DNA of 64,000 bases from Prevotella bivia DSM 20514 (GTDB lineage: Bacteria > Bacteroidota > Bacteroidia > Bacteroidales > Bacteroidaceae). The notes under the pieces were generated by a model. The model was not told where the DNA came from, did not search any database, and saw nothing but the letters and a program-made list of their open reading frames with translations. The stretch's first letter is position 1, and each line of letters starts with the position of its first letter. Below are positions 45,703 to 54,464 of this stretch, one piece after another. The position numbers were made by a program, and so were the translations under genes. The stretch covers positions 396,975 through 460,974 of the forward strand of contig NZ_JH660660.1 in assembly GCF_000262545.1 (NCBI RefSeq). The letters run 5' to 3'.

Positions 45703-46809
45703 ATGAAGATATTTAAACGCCTAGCAGCATCAGCACTTTGCTTGCTAGCAGTTATAACAGTTTCAGCTAAATCGTTTCCTATACTTGTATGGCAAGGATG
45801 GGAAGAGGATAAAACCACCGAGGCTTCTTTGCAAGAACAGTTTGCTACATGGAAGGCTCACGGTGTAACAGGTGTGTGTATGAACGTTGGCTTTAATGTG
45901 GAGCATGCACGTATCGCATCGGAGGTGGCTCATCGTAATGGACTAGAGTTTCATGCGTGGATGCCTTGTATGTTGCATAAAGGTTTACCATCGTCATGGT
46001 ATGCCGTTAACCGTAAGGGCGAAAGAGCCGACTCGGTGCAGGCTTATGTACCTTATTATACATGCTTAGACCCTAATAATAAGGATGTTCAAGCTTATTT
46101 AATTGATAAGTATAAGCGAGTAGCTGCTTTGCCTAGTGTCGATTATGTGCAGCTCGATTACATTCGTTATCCCGATGTTATCCTTGCTAAAGGTCTGTGG
46201 TCGAAATATAACCTCGTGATGAACGAAGAATATCCCACGGCTGATTATTGCTATTGCGACGATTGTGTGGCTGAGTTTAAGGCAAAGACTGGTATTGATA
46301 TCCGTTCTGTTCAAGATCCTTCTAAGGTGAAGGCATGGGCACAATTCCGTTGCGATGTTATCACAAACTTTGTGAATAAGCTCTGCGCCGAAGTTCATGC
46401 TATGGGTAAGAAAGTGAGTGCCGATGTGTTTCCAGGTCCTAAATCGCATGCTGTCTGGATGGTTCGTCAAGAGTGGAATAAGTGGAATGTAGATGCTTTC
46501 CTCCCAATGAATTACAACGACTTCTATCTAAAAGATGCGCATTGGCTCAAGACTATCACCAAAGAAGAAGTGAAAGCAGTAAAGGGAAAAGCTCCAATCT
46601 ATAGTGGACTCTTCATCTGTAACGATTGGAGAAACAAGCATAAGGTGGTCGATCCAGAGGCTTCTGGCTTGCTTCCATCTGAAATAGACGAAGCCATTAA
46701 GGGTTGTGTAAAGGCTGGTGCTATGGGCATTTCGTTATTTACTTCCACTAGTATGACAGAGGAACATTGGCAGGCACTCAGTGATGCAATTAAGAAGTAT
46801 GTGAAATAA
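45703..46809 (+). CDS. GHL10/DUF187-type glycoside hydrolase-like protein
   Basis: 368 residues with a signal peptide (near VSAK). The TIM-barrel shows WKAHGVTGVCMNVGFNVEHA, GLEFHAWMPCMLHKG, YVQLDYIRYPDVIL and VDAFLPMNYNDFY, the pattern of the DUF187/GHL10 family. That family includes E. coli DigH (YddW), which cuts peptide-free peptidoglycan strands. The aspartate in VQLDYIRYP is a candidate catalytic residue. The glycan target here could be cell wall or a fucosylated glycan. Confidence 0.78.
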   Translation: MKIFKRLAASALCLLAVITVSAKSFPILVWQGWEEDKTTEASLQEQFATWKAHGVTGVCMNVGFNVEHARIASEVAHRNGLEFHAWMPCMLHKGLPSSWYAVNRKGERADSVQAYVPYYTCLDPNNKDVQAYLIDKYKRVAALPSVDYVQLDYIRYPDVILAKGLWSKYNLVMNEEYPTADYCYCDDCVAEFKAKTGIDIRSVQDPSKVKAWAQFRCDVITNFVNKLCAEVHAMGKKVSADVFPGPKSHAVWMVRQEWNKWNVDAFLPMNYNDFYLKDAHWLKTITKEEVKAVKGKAPIYSGLFICNDWRNKHKVVDPEASGLLPSEIDEAIKGCVKAGAMGISLFTSTSMTEEHWQALSDAIKKYVK

Positions 46810-46870
46810 AAAAAGAATGAAATATGAGTATTCAACCCTCTATAAATTGAACGATAAAAAGATTATTACA

Positions 46871-49474
46871 ATGAGAAAACTCTTTATCTCTCTAGCACTT
46901 ATTTCTCTCACGCTATCAGCTTCAGGACAGCGTGTTTTGGGCAATGATGCTAGCTATAAACAACAAGTATATACAGCTTTGGCACAGAAGCAAAAGGACT
47001 TGCCAAAGGGCGATCTTTTTGCCATTCTTAACAGAAAAGACCTAACAACAGAAGAACGTGATGCGCTTGCTTTCCTCTATGCCTATATGAATACGACAGA
47101 TATAGTCGACCATTCAGGCGATTACTTTCTCAAGCAAGTACGCCTTGCCTTTCAAGTGAAGCAAGAAACTGCGTGGGGAAAACAAATCCCTGACCAGCTC
47201 TTCCGCCACTTTGTACTTCCTAACCGTGTGAACAATGAGGCGTTAGACGATAGCCGTGAGATATTTGTGAAAAATCTTTTACCTCGTATAAAGGGTATGA
47301 ATGCCACCGATGCTATCCTTGAAGTAAACCACTGGTGCCACGAGCATGTTACTTATGCACCATCGGATAGCCGTACAAGCGCACCACTTGCAACTATGAA
47401 AAATGCACTTGGTAGATGTGGCGAAGAGAGTACTTTCACGGTAGCAGCGTTGCGCGCTGTGGGTATTCCTGCTCGTCAGGTATATACTCCTCGTTGGGCA
47501 CACTCCGACGATAATCATGCATGGGTAGAGGCTTGGGCTGATGGCAAATGGCATTTCCTCGGGGCTTGTGAACCAGAAGCGATCTTAGATCTTGGCTGGT
47601 TTAATCTTCCTGCATCACGCGGACTATTGATGCACACCAATGTTTTTGGCGATTATAATGGTCCAGAACTAGTGATGAAACGCACAAAAAACTTCACAGA
47701 GATTAATGTTACGAGCAATTATGCTAAGACGGGCAAAGCAGAAATACGCGTGGTAGATAAGGAAGGTAATCCTGTGCCTGATGTAGATGTAGAGTTTAAG
47801 ATCTACAATTATGCCGAGTTCTATACTGCTGCTCGCCGACATACTAATGCGCAAGGCATTACCGACTTTGAGGCTGGGCAAGGAAATGCTCTGTTCTATG
47901 CTTCAAAGAATGGTTATTATGGTTTCAATTTAGTATTTTTTGGCAATGAAAAGCAGGTGATAACCTTACAATTAAATCATAAAGTAGGTGATGAAGTTTC
48001 AGCTAAGTTCCATATAGTTCCTCCTGTAGGATCCGACTATCTTCCTCCTATAACCCTTGAACAAAAGGCTTTAAACGAATGTCGTTTCAAGCAAGAAGAC
48101 TCTATTCGTATGGTTTATACGAATACCTTCCTGACGCGTCAGCGGGCAAACGAACTTGCTCTACAAAAGGGATACGACTCTACTACCATTGCTCCCCTCC
48201 TTGTTAAAGCGCGTGGCAACTATGATGAGATAGCTAAGTTTTTATCATTGGCAGCTAGTCAGCACAAGGAAAAGAAGGCTATAGCACTCTTGCAATCGCT
48301 TCGTGAGAAGGATTTGCACGATACCCCAGTGGAGATACTTATGGACCATCTTTACTATTCACCCAAGGATATAACTGATGCTAAAGTGCTTTGCCCTCGC
48401 GTAGGTATGGAAATGTTGTCGGCTTATCGCTATTACTTCCTAAAGAATTTGCCAAAGAAATTTCAAAAGGTATGGAAGCAAAATCCAAATACCTTTGTAG
48501 AGTGGGTGAAACAGAACATTGCTATGCGCAATGACTTGAATAGTGTGAACATTATAGCATCGCCAGTGGGAGTATGGAAGAGTGGTACAGCTACTACGAT
48601 GGCACGTAAGGTGTTCTTTGTTACAGTGCTTCGTACACTCGGAGTGCCAGCATGGATGGACGAAGTGGATGAGCATATCTACTATGAACAAGCTGGAAAG
48701 CAGGTATTTGTCGATTTCGACAGTACAACACGCGAAATAAAGCGTGGCGATTTGCAAATGACTTACAAACCAATTGCTACCGTGCAAGATCCAGTTTATT
48801 ATACCAACTTTAGCCTTTCACGCTTTAATGGCAAGGGCTTTAGCTTGCTGAATTATCCAGAAGATAATACTAGTACATGGAGTGCTTTGTTTAAAAATCC
48901 TCGTAAGGTAGAAGAAGGCTATTATGTATGTGTGGCTGGTAATCGTGCTGCTGATGGCAGCGTTGATGCTACTGTACGTTTCTTTAATGTGAAAGAAGGC
49001 GAAACTAATCAAGTTGTCCTTGAAGTACCTGAACTAACCGACCCATTAAAGGTATTGGGAAACATTGATCTGACGGCTTGTTATCATCGCGTAGGTAGTA
49101 AGCAACAAGAAACATTGCGCAGTAGTGTGGGTAACGATTACTATGTGGTGGGTATTCTTGAACCTAACAAAGAACCTACTAACCATGCTTTGAAAGATAT
49201 AGAGCGCGTGAAAGAAAAGCTAGAACAATGGGGCAGACCTATGATTATGCTTTTCCAAAGCGAGGACGCATGGGCTAAATTTAAGGTGTCCGACTTCCCT
49301 AATCTACCAAAAAATATCATTTGGGGTATTCTCCCCGACACACAGAAGATCCCAACAGGTGCTTCTCTTCCAACGATCATACTTGGCAATACTCGTAGTG
49401 AAATCCTTTTCAAGGTAGATGGTTACACCATTGGTATGGGCGATCAGATTATGAAAGTGGTGCAAAGATTATAG
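46871..49474 (+). CDS. Large exported protein with transglutaminase-like domains
   Basis: 867 residues from the ATG at 46871 (signal peptide LISLTLSASGQ); an earlier ATG at 46817 adds 18 residues before it. A transglutaminase-like core contains GRCGEEST (C183), DDNHAWVEAW (H216) and an acidic partner after WHFLGACEPE. A beta-sandwich with VVDKEGNPVPDVDVEFKIYN follows at about 295-390. A second, degenerate core-like region near residues 540-620 (MARKVFFVTVLRTLGVPAWM) lacks the cysteine. The last about 110 residues resemble a thioredoxin fold without CXXC (RPMIMLFQSEDAW, LPTIILGNT). Probably a protease or amidase of the Cys-His-Asp type. Confidence 0.8.
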   Translation: MRKLFISLALISLTLSASGQRVLGNDASYKQQVYTALAQKQKDLPKGDLFAILNRKDLTTEERDALAFLYAYMNTTDIVDHSGDYFLKQVRLAFQVKQETAWGKQIPDQLFRHFVLPNRVNNEALDDSREIFVKNLLPRIKGMNATDAILEVNHWCHEHVTYAPSDSRTSAPLATMKNALGRCGEESTFTVAALRAVGIPARQVYTPRWAHSDDNHAWVEAWADGKWHFLGACEPEAILDLGWFNLPASRGLLMHTNVFGDYNGPELVMKRTKNFTEINVTSNYAKTGKAEIRVVDKEGNPVPDVDVEFKIYNYAEFYTAARRHTNAQGITDFEAGQGNALFYASKNGYYGFNLVFFGNEKQVITLQLNHKVGDEVSAKFHIVPPVGSDYLPPITLEQKALNECRFKQEDSIRMVYTNTFLTRQRANELALQKGYDSTTIAPLLVKARGNYDEIAKFLSLAASQHKEKKAIALLQSLREKDLHDTPVEILMDHLYYSPKDITDAKVLCPRVGMEMLSAYRYYFLKNLPKKFQKVWKQNPNTFVEWVKQNIAMRNDLNSVNIIASPVGVWKSGTATTMARKVFFVTVLRTLGVPAWMDEVDEHIYYEQAGKQVFVDFDSTTREIKRGDLQMTYKPIATVQDPVYYTNFSLSRFNGKGFSLLNYPEDNTSTWSALFKNPRKVEEGYYVCVAGNRAADGSVDATVRFFNVKEGETNQVVLEVPELTDPLKVLGNIDLTACYHRVGSKQQETLRSSVGNDYYVVGILEPNKEPTNHALKDIERVKEKLEQWGRPMIMLFQSEDAWAKFKVSDFPNLPKNIIWGILPDTQKIPTGASLPTIILGNTRSEILFKVDGYTIGMGDQIMKVVQRL

Positions 49475-49618
49475 AAAATATAAGCGTAGTGAACAGTGAA
49501 TAATCAGATTATTTCTAGTCAAAATCAATGCTCATTACGCTAGCACTAAGCTATCGTTTTGTAAAAGCATTTAGGCTGAAATCATATTTTTTTATCGGAC
49601 AGCAATAATATTATATAT

Positions 49619-49708
49619 CCTTAATTCCGCAACACTATTATAAATTCAGTAATGAGAGGACGCGTAAACGCAACAAGGACGTTCAAGGGCTTAGTTGCGG
49701 ATTTGAGG
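49619..49708 (+). mobile_element. 90-bp miniature element derived from an IS1380-type IS
   Basis: Left end CCTTAATTCCGCAAC (49619-49633), right end GTTGCGGATTTGAGG (49694-49708), inverted relative to each other. The last 65 bp match 55086-55150 of the decayed IS with two differences, and CCGCAACACTATTATAAATT is shared with its left end. It carries no gene. It sits 30 bp upstream of the -33 box of the TonB receptor operon. Confidence 0.82.
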
Positions 49709-49737
49709 ATCATGGTTCAAGATACCTACAAATGGGT

Positions 49738-49769
49738 ATTGCAAATTTATTTTATATGCAGTACCTTTG
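49738..49769 (+). promoter_or_regulatory. Promoter of the TonB receptor-DUF4374-TetR operon
   Basis: ATTG (49738-49741, 3 of 4 matches to TTTG), 20 bp, TACCTTTG (49762-49769). Transcription should begin near 49777, giving a 160-base leader that includes an intrinsic terminator. Confidence 0.72.
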
Positions 49770-49843
49770 CCGCCAACAAAAAAAATATTTCAATGGCAAG
49801 AAAACGAAAGAGAGACAAATCGCTTTGTAGAGAATTTATATGT

Positions 49844-49879
49844 AGATGCATCAACTTTAAGTTGGTGCATCTTTTTTTT
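49844..49879 (+). terminator. Terminator inside the TonB receptor leader (attenuator or small RNA)
   Basis: AGATGCATCAAC pairs with GTTGGTGCATCT (one wobble) around TTTAA, followed by eight T (49872-49879). It lies between the promoter (49762) and the receptor start (49940), so most transcripts should stop here unless relieved. The terminated RNA would be about 100 bases. Confidence 0.75.
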
Positions 49880-49939
49880 GTGAATAATTTTGAATTTCAT
49901 TCATTATTCAAGACTCCTCAAAAACCCAAAAAGCAAAAC

Positions 49940-52327
49940 ATGGAACGCCTATCAACACATTCTTTATGCCTGCTACGTATCTTTTACATACTATGCTTGC
50001 TCCACACCACAAGTTACAACGCCAACGCACAAACACATGGCACAACCATACTGCATGGATATGTTACCGATGAGCAGCGACATATTCCCTTGAGCGGTGC
50101 CAGTATTGAAATCATAGGGACGGAGAAACGTGCCATCAGTAACGAACAAGGTAGATATGTTCTGCCCATCAGCGAAGAAGGAAAGTTTACTCTACGGGTG
50201 TCTTACATCGGCTATAAAACAAAAAAGACCAATGTAGATTTATTTGTCAACAAACAAGACAGCATTTGCATCAACATAGGTCTACATGCAAACAGTAACA
50301 CACTACAAGGTGTAACCATCTTGGGAAAAAATAAGATAAGACAACTAAAACTGTCGGCTTTGCCCGTATCGGTCATAGGCAAACGACAATTAGAGGGAAC
50401 TGCCACGAATGTTAATGACGTACTGGCTCGCACCGTAGGGGTAACAGTACGCAACACAGGTGGCATGGGAAGTGCGTCACGCATATCAATACGAGGGCTG
50501 GAAGGCAAGCGCATGGGCATGTTTGTTGACGAAAGCCCCTTAGGAGGATTAAATAATTTTGTGGCACTCAATGACATTCCTACCTCAATGATAGAACGCA
50601 TTGAGGTGTATAAAGGTATTGTGCCCTACAAGTTTGGTGGTTCTGCATTAGGTGGAGCCGTAAACGTAGTAACCAAAGAGTATCCTCCCCTTTATTTTGA
50701 CGCATCGTACGAGATAAGCTCGTTCAACACTCACCAATTATCTACTGTTCTGAAACGTACCAACCGACGCACAGGACTGCAGTTTGGCATTGGTGGAGTG
50801 TACACCCATTCGGACAACGATTATGACATGGTTTTAGACCATTTGGATGGAAGAACCGTGAAGCGCACCCATGACAAATTTTCCAAAATAATAGGTGGTG
50901 CATCTGTCAAAGCTACCAAGTGGTGGTTTGACGAACTAAAGTGGGAACTGATATTTACCCACACCCGACAAGAGATACAAGGTATTGACCAATATATTCG
51001 TGAGGCATTCAATAAGTCCCAAAACCTCATAACCGCGCTGAAACTACAAAAAGAGAACTTTTTTGCACCGGGCTTAGACCTAACTTTTGAGACACTGCTC
51101 TCGTACGGACGATATGGCATGACAGACAAAGCCTTGTGCCGCTACGACTGGGATGGCAACCCCTTGCCTGCCGTATCGCCTTTTGGTGGTGAGCAAGGCA
51201 ACCATCCAAGCGATGGCGATAACAAGTCGTATGATTGGAGCGGCAAGCTCAACCTAAATTATCTCATCAATGCACACCACAGCCTCAACCTCAATGTATG
51301 TGCCAACAATACGAATATGTTTCCCACCGACTCGCTTATGGATAAGGCTTTAGGATTCAATGCCAACTTTCATAGCAGAATGACATCCACAACCATAGGA
51401 CTATCGTACGACTTGACACTTTTTAATGGCAGGTTTCAAAACGCATTCACGATAAAAGACTTTATATATAGTTCCGACTCACGGAGTATTTCCACTTACT
51501 CTATTAGTGAGCCAAAGCCCATCAGCAGCTCAAAAAACTTTGCGGGTTTTAGCAACGCCATGCGCTGGAAGTTCTCCGACGAACTGTTGGCCAAGGCGTC
51601 GTTCAACTCAGAAGTGCGCATACCATCTACCGAGGAGCTTATTGGTAACGGCTATTCCATATTACCTTCGCCAGCTCTAAAACCCGAGCGCACGACAGGA
51701 TATAATATTGGCTTGCTCTATCACAAAGCATTAAAAGACGGTGGAATGATAGAAATGGAGTTGAACAGCTTTTACAACACTTTAGAAGACATGATACGCT
51801 TCACGCCCGACATGATACCTACCATGGCTCGATATAGGAACTTTGGCGAAGTGCAAACCATGGGAATAGAGTTAGAAGCCAAGGGAGACGTATTGCCCAT
51901 GCTCTATCTATATGCCAACACCACATACCAAGACTTGCGTGACAAGCGAAAGATGGTTCCTGGCACAGTGGTGGAAAATCCCACCTACAACATGCGTATT
52001 CCAAATGTACCTTACTTCATGGCTAATGGAGGACTGGAATATCATCAGGAGAATATCTTTGGCGGTCAAGGACAGAATACCCGCATCATGGTTGACGCTT
52101 CATATATACACCAATATTACTACGATTTTGAGATGAGCAAATATCAAGAGCGCAAAATACCCACCTCCATAATAGTAGATGCTGCAATAGAACACACGCT
52201 ACAGAACAGTACATGGAGCTTTACGCTAAAGGTTAAGAATATAGCCAACCGCCGTGTCGTATCCGATTTGAATTGTCCTTTGCCTGGGCGGTCTGTTGCT
52301 TTCAAAGTAAGATATTTATTAAAGTAA
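49940..52327 (+). CDS. TonB-dependent receptor, siderophore-receptor type
   Basis: 795 residues from the ATG at 49940, which directly precedes a signal peptide (LCLLRIFYILCLLHTTSYNA). The frame stays open 96 codons further upstream, through the leader and the miniature element; that part has no export signal and looks non-coding. Domains: carboxypeptidase-D-like (about 38-125), plug (about 140-245: VNDVLARTVGVTVRNTGGMG and SRISIRGLEGKRMGMFVDES), barrel ending KVRYLLK. It resembles ferric siderophore or heme receptors more than SusC. Cotranscribed with a DUF4374-like lipoprotein and a TetR regulator. Confidence 0.88.
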   Translation: MERLSTHSLCLLRIFYILCLLHTTSYNANAQTHGTTILHGYVTDEQRHIPLSGASIEIIGTEKRAISNEQGRYVLPISEEGKFTLRVSYIGYKTKKTNVDLFVNKQDSICINIGLHANSNTLQGVTILGKNKIRQLKLSALPVSVIGKRQLEGTATNVNDVLARTVGVTVRNTGGMGSASRISIRGLEGKRMGMFVDESPLGGLNNFVALNDIPTSMIERIEVYKGIVPYKFGGSALGGAVNVVTKEYPPLYFDASYEISSFNTHQLSTVLKRTNRRTGLQFGIGGVYTHSDNDYDMVLDHLDGRTVKRTHDKFSKIIGGASVKATKWWFDELKWELIFTHTRQEIQGIDQYIREAFNKSQNLITALKLQKENFFAPGLDLTFETLLSYGRYGMTDKALCRYDWDGNPLPAVSPFGGEQGNHPSDGDNKSYDWSGKLNLNYLINAHHSLNLNVCANNTNMFPTDSLMDKALGFNANFHSRMTSTTIGLSYDLTLFNGRFQNAFTIKDFIYSSDSRSISTYSISEPKPISSSKNFAGFSNAMRWKFSDELLAKASFNSEVRIPSTEELIGNGYSILPSPALKPERTTGYNIGLLYHKALKDGGMIEMELNSFYNTLEDMIRFTPDMIPTMARYRNFGEVQTMGIELEAKGDVLPMLYLYANTTYQDLRDKRKMVPGTVVENPTYNMRIPNVPYFMANGGLEYHQENIFGGQGQNTRIMVDASYIHQYYYDFEMSKYQERKIPTSIIVDAAIEHTLQNSTWSFTLKVKNIANRRVVSDLNCPLPGRSVAFKVRYLLK

Positions 52328-52375
52328 GACTTATAGTATCAATTCATCAATTATATCATTAAAACAAAAAAACGT

Positions 52376-53617
52376 ATGAAAATCAAGTTGTTATTGTCAG
52401 CCATTGCTCTTTCCGTACTGGCTGCATCGTGTGGTAGCGACGACAACGCTACGCCCCAATCAAAGAAAAATACTGGTGCCAATGCCTTTCAAGGCATTGT
52501 TTTTGCAACAGGAGTTACCAACCCCGAAGGCAACAACGGCAGCGTGTACATACAAGCACTTGCCGACATGACACCTGGGAAGTACAACAACAAAAACGCC
52601 ACACCCACAGGATTTGGTTCAACACCTATCATCACACCAAGTGGTAATCTATATTCCTTCCCCGATTATATGGGGAACTCCAAGGCAGAGATTACCCGAT
52701 ACAACATTGATGCGCAAGGCAACTTTGTACAAAAAGGCACACTGTCCATCCCTGCAGGAGCTGCTGCCAGCAATGTGGTAGAACTGAATGAAGAAAAGGC
52801 TTACGTTAGTTTTCAAGGTTTGGGAAAAATAATGGTATTTAATCCGCAAACTATGAAGAAACTGACAGAGATAGACCTTAACTCTTTAGCACACAAAGAC
52901 ACCAAGGTAGCCCCAGCTGCCATGATTATCCGAGACGGCATGCTGTTTGTTGGGCTTAATCAGTTTAATGCACAGTGGATGCCAACCTCCAACACCATAG
53001 AGCTTGCCATAATTGACACCAAGACAGACCAAATAAAAAAGCACATTACCAACACATCTTTAGGCATGAGTTTTGCAACACGCCCCATAGACGCAAATTC
53101 TATCTTCATGGATGAGAACAAAGACATATACATCAACTGCATTGGGGCTTTTGGTTTTATGCCTCAACTTCCTGGAGGTATTGCCCGCATCAAGAACGGA
53201 AGCGAAGAGATAGACCCCACATACTGCATTCGGTTCGACCAAACAGAAGTAAAGGGCTTATCTACCAAGAAGGGTGAGTTTGCCGCAACCATATTATACG
53301 GTGGTAAAGGCAAACTATACGCTTATCTAAACGCTTATGGTTTAGATCCTAACGCCATGAGCAATCCGTATCTATCAATGACCAACGTACCCGTGGAGAT
53401 AGATTTATACCAAAAAAGTATTACCAAGATAGAGGGCATGGAGGTAGGCAATCCTCAAGGAACAGCCATTGGCAAACACAAAAATCTAATTGTATTTGGG
53501 AGTGCCAACAAAAAGGCAAATGGCTTTTACACCTACAATCCAGAAACAAAGGAAGTAAAAGGACCTGTATTGGAAGTAATGGGTAATCCGAGTTTCTTTT
53601 ATAGTTTTGCTAAATAA
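52376..53617 (+). CDS. DUF4374-like lipoprotein
   Basis: 413 residues. Lipoprotein signal with Cys19 in AASC followed by GSDDN, a surface-export-like sequence. The body shows repeating beta-propeller-like blades: GFGSTPIITPSGNLYSFPDY, NVVELNEEKAYVSFQGLGKI, AAMIIRDGMLFVGLNQF, DIYINCIGAFGF. This pattern fits DUF4374 proteins found beside TonB receptors in Bacteroidota. It probably binds the receptor's ligand, plausibly an iron complex, at the surface. The family call is from memory of pattern and context. Confidence 0.7.
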   Translation: MKIKLLLSAIALSVLAASCGSDDNATPQSKKNTGANAFQGIVFATGVTNPEGNNGSVYIQALADMTPGKYNNKNATPTGFGSTPIITPSGNLYSFPDYMGNSKAEITRYNIDAQGNFVQKGTLSIPAGAAASNVVELNEEKAYVSFQGLGKIMVFNPQTMKKLTEIDLNSLAHKDTKVAPAAMIIRDGMLFVGLNQFNAQWMPTSNTIELAIIDTKTDQIKKHITNTSLGMSFATRPIDANSIFMDENKDIYINCIGAFGFMPQLPGGIARIKNGSEEIDPTYCIRFDQTEVKGLSTKKGEFAATILYGGKGKLYAYLNAYGLDPNAMSNPYLSMTNVPVEIDLYQKSITKIEGMEVGNPQGTAIGKHKNLIVFGSANKKANGFYTYNPETKEVKGPVLEVMGNPSFFYSFAK

Positions 53618-53631
53618 AAAAAATAGAAGAT

Positions 53632-53687
53632 TGAGTCTGTTCGACACTTCTGCTTCAGCCCCCAAAAAGAACAGACTCATACTTTTT
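53632..53687 (+). terminator. Hairpin between DUF4374 gene and tetR
   Basis: TGAGTCTGTTC (53632-53642) pairs perfectly with GAACAGACTCA (53669-53679), followed by TACTTTTT. It may terminate part of the transcripts before tetR. The perfect 11-bp arms could also serve as an operator. Confidence 0.6.
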
Positions 53688-53709
53688 CGCAGTATAAAAT
53701 ACGCTCAAC

Positions 53710-54354
53710 ATGCAGACACAAAAAGACGAAATCAAAGAACGAATCATCGCTGTTGCCCGACAAGAGTTTATTGCGAATGGAGTGAAAAACACATCTATGC
53801 AGCGCATTGCATCACTTTCGGGCATTGCGGTTGGCAACATATATCATTATTTCAAAAGCAAAGACCATTTGTTTAGGTGTGTCATACATCCCTTGCTCAA
53901 AGCCTTTGAAGCCTATCGACAAAATGCCAACCAGTCATCGTACGCTACATTAGATATTTTCAGATACGACTCGTATTTGGATGGAATGAAAGAATTGGTC
54001 ACATCGTTAGTTGTTCCCTATCGTAATGAATTAAAACTTTTGCTGAACGAGGCTGCCAACACCTCACTTCATCATGCCATTGACAAGATGATAGAACAAC
54101 AAAGTATTGACGGAATGAACTACATCAAACGAATGAAGCAGCAATATCCGTGCATTAACGACCAAATATCACCTCATTTTCTCCGTGTACTTTGCAATTT
54201 ATGGAAAGAAGTAATCAAAGAAATTGTAATGCACGACAATCTGACACCCACTGAACAAGAAAACCTTATCCTCGATTACGTTAAATTTGACGTGGGCGGC
54301 TGGAAATACATGCTGAACATTCAAGACACTCTGGACTTAGAAACCGAAGACTAA
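53710..54354 (+). CDS. TetR-family transcriptional regulator
   Basis: 214 residues. The N-terminal helix-turn-helix (about 8-55) reads ARQEFIANGVKNTSMQRIAS and LSGIAVGNIYHYFKSKDHLF, the standard TetR pattern. The C-terminal domain is helical and family-specific. It is downstream of the TonB receptor and DUF4374 genes in the same direction and probably represses them, released by a small ligand. Its start is 92 bp after the lipoprotein stop, across a hairpin. Confidence 0.9.
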   Translation: MQTQKDEIKERIIAVARQEFIANGVKNTSMQRIASLSGIAVGNIYHYFKSKDHLFRCVIHPLLKAFEAYRQNANQSSYATLDIFRYDSYLDGMKELVTSLVVPYRNELKLLLNEAANTSLHHAIDKMIEQQSIDGMNYIKRMKQQYPCINDQISPHFLRVLCNLWKEVIKEIVMHDNLTPTEQENLILDYVKFDVGGWKYMLNIQDTLDLETED

Positions 54355-54464
54355 ACAACAATACCAAAAAAAACATAGAAGGAGTTCTATAAATTAGCTT
54401 TGTCAGATTTTAAGGCAGATAATATAAATTACCATGCGAATATTGTGAGTAAAATTTATCAACC

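Noticed and set aside
49652..49939. N-terminal extension of the TonB receptor frame by 96 codons
   Set aside because: It runs through the miniature IS-derived element, the promoter and an intrinsic terminator, and would bury the signal peptide. The ATG at 49940 directly precedes the signal peptide and is preferred.
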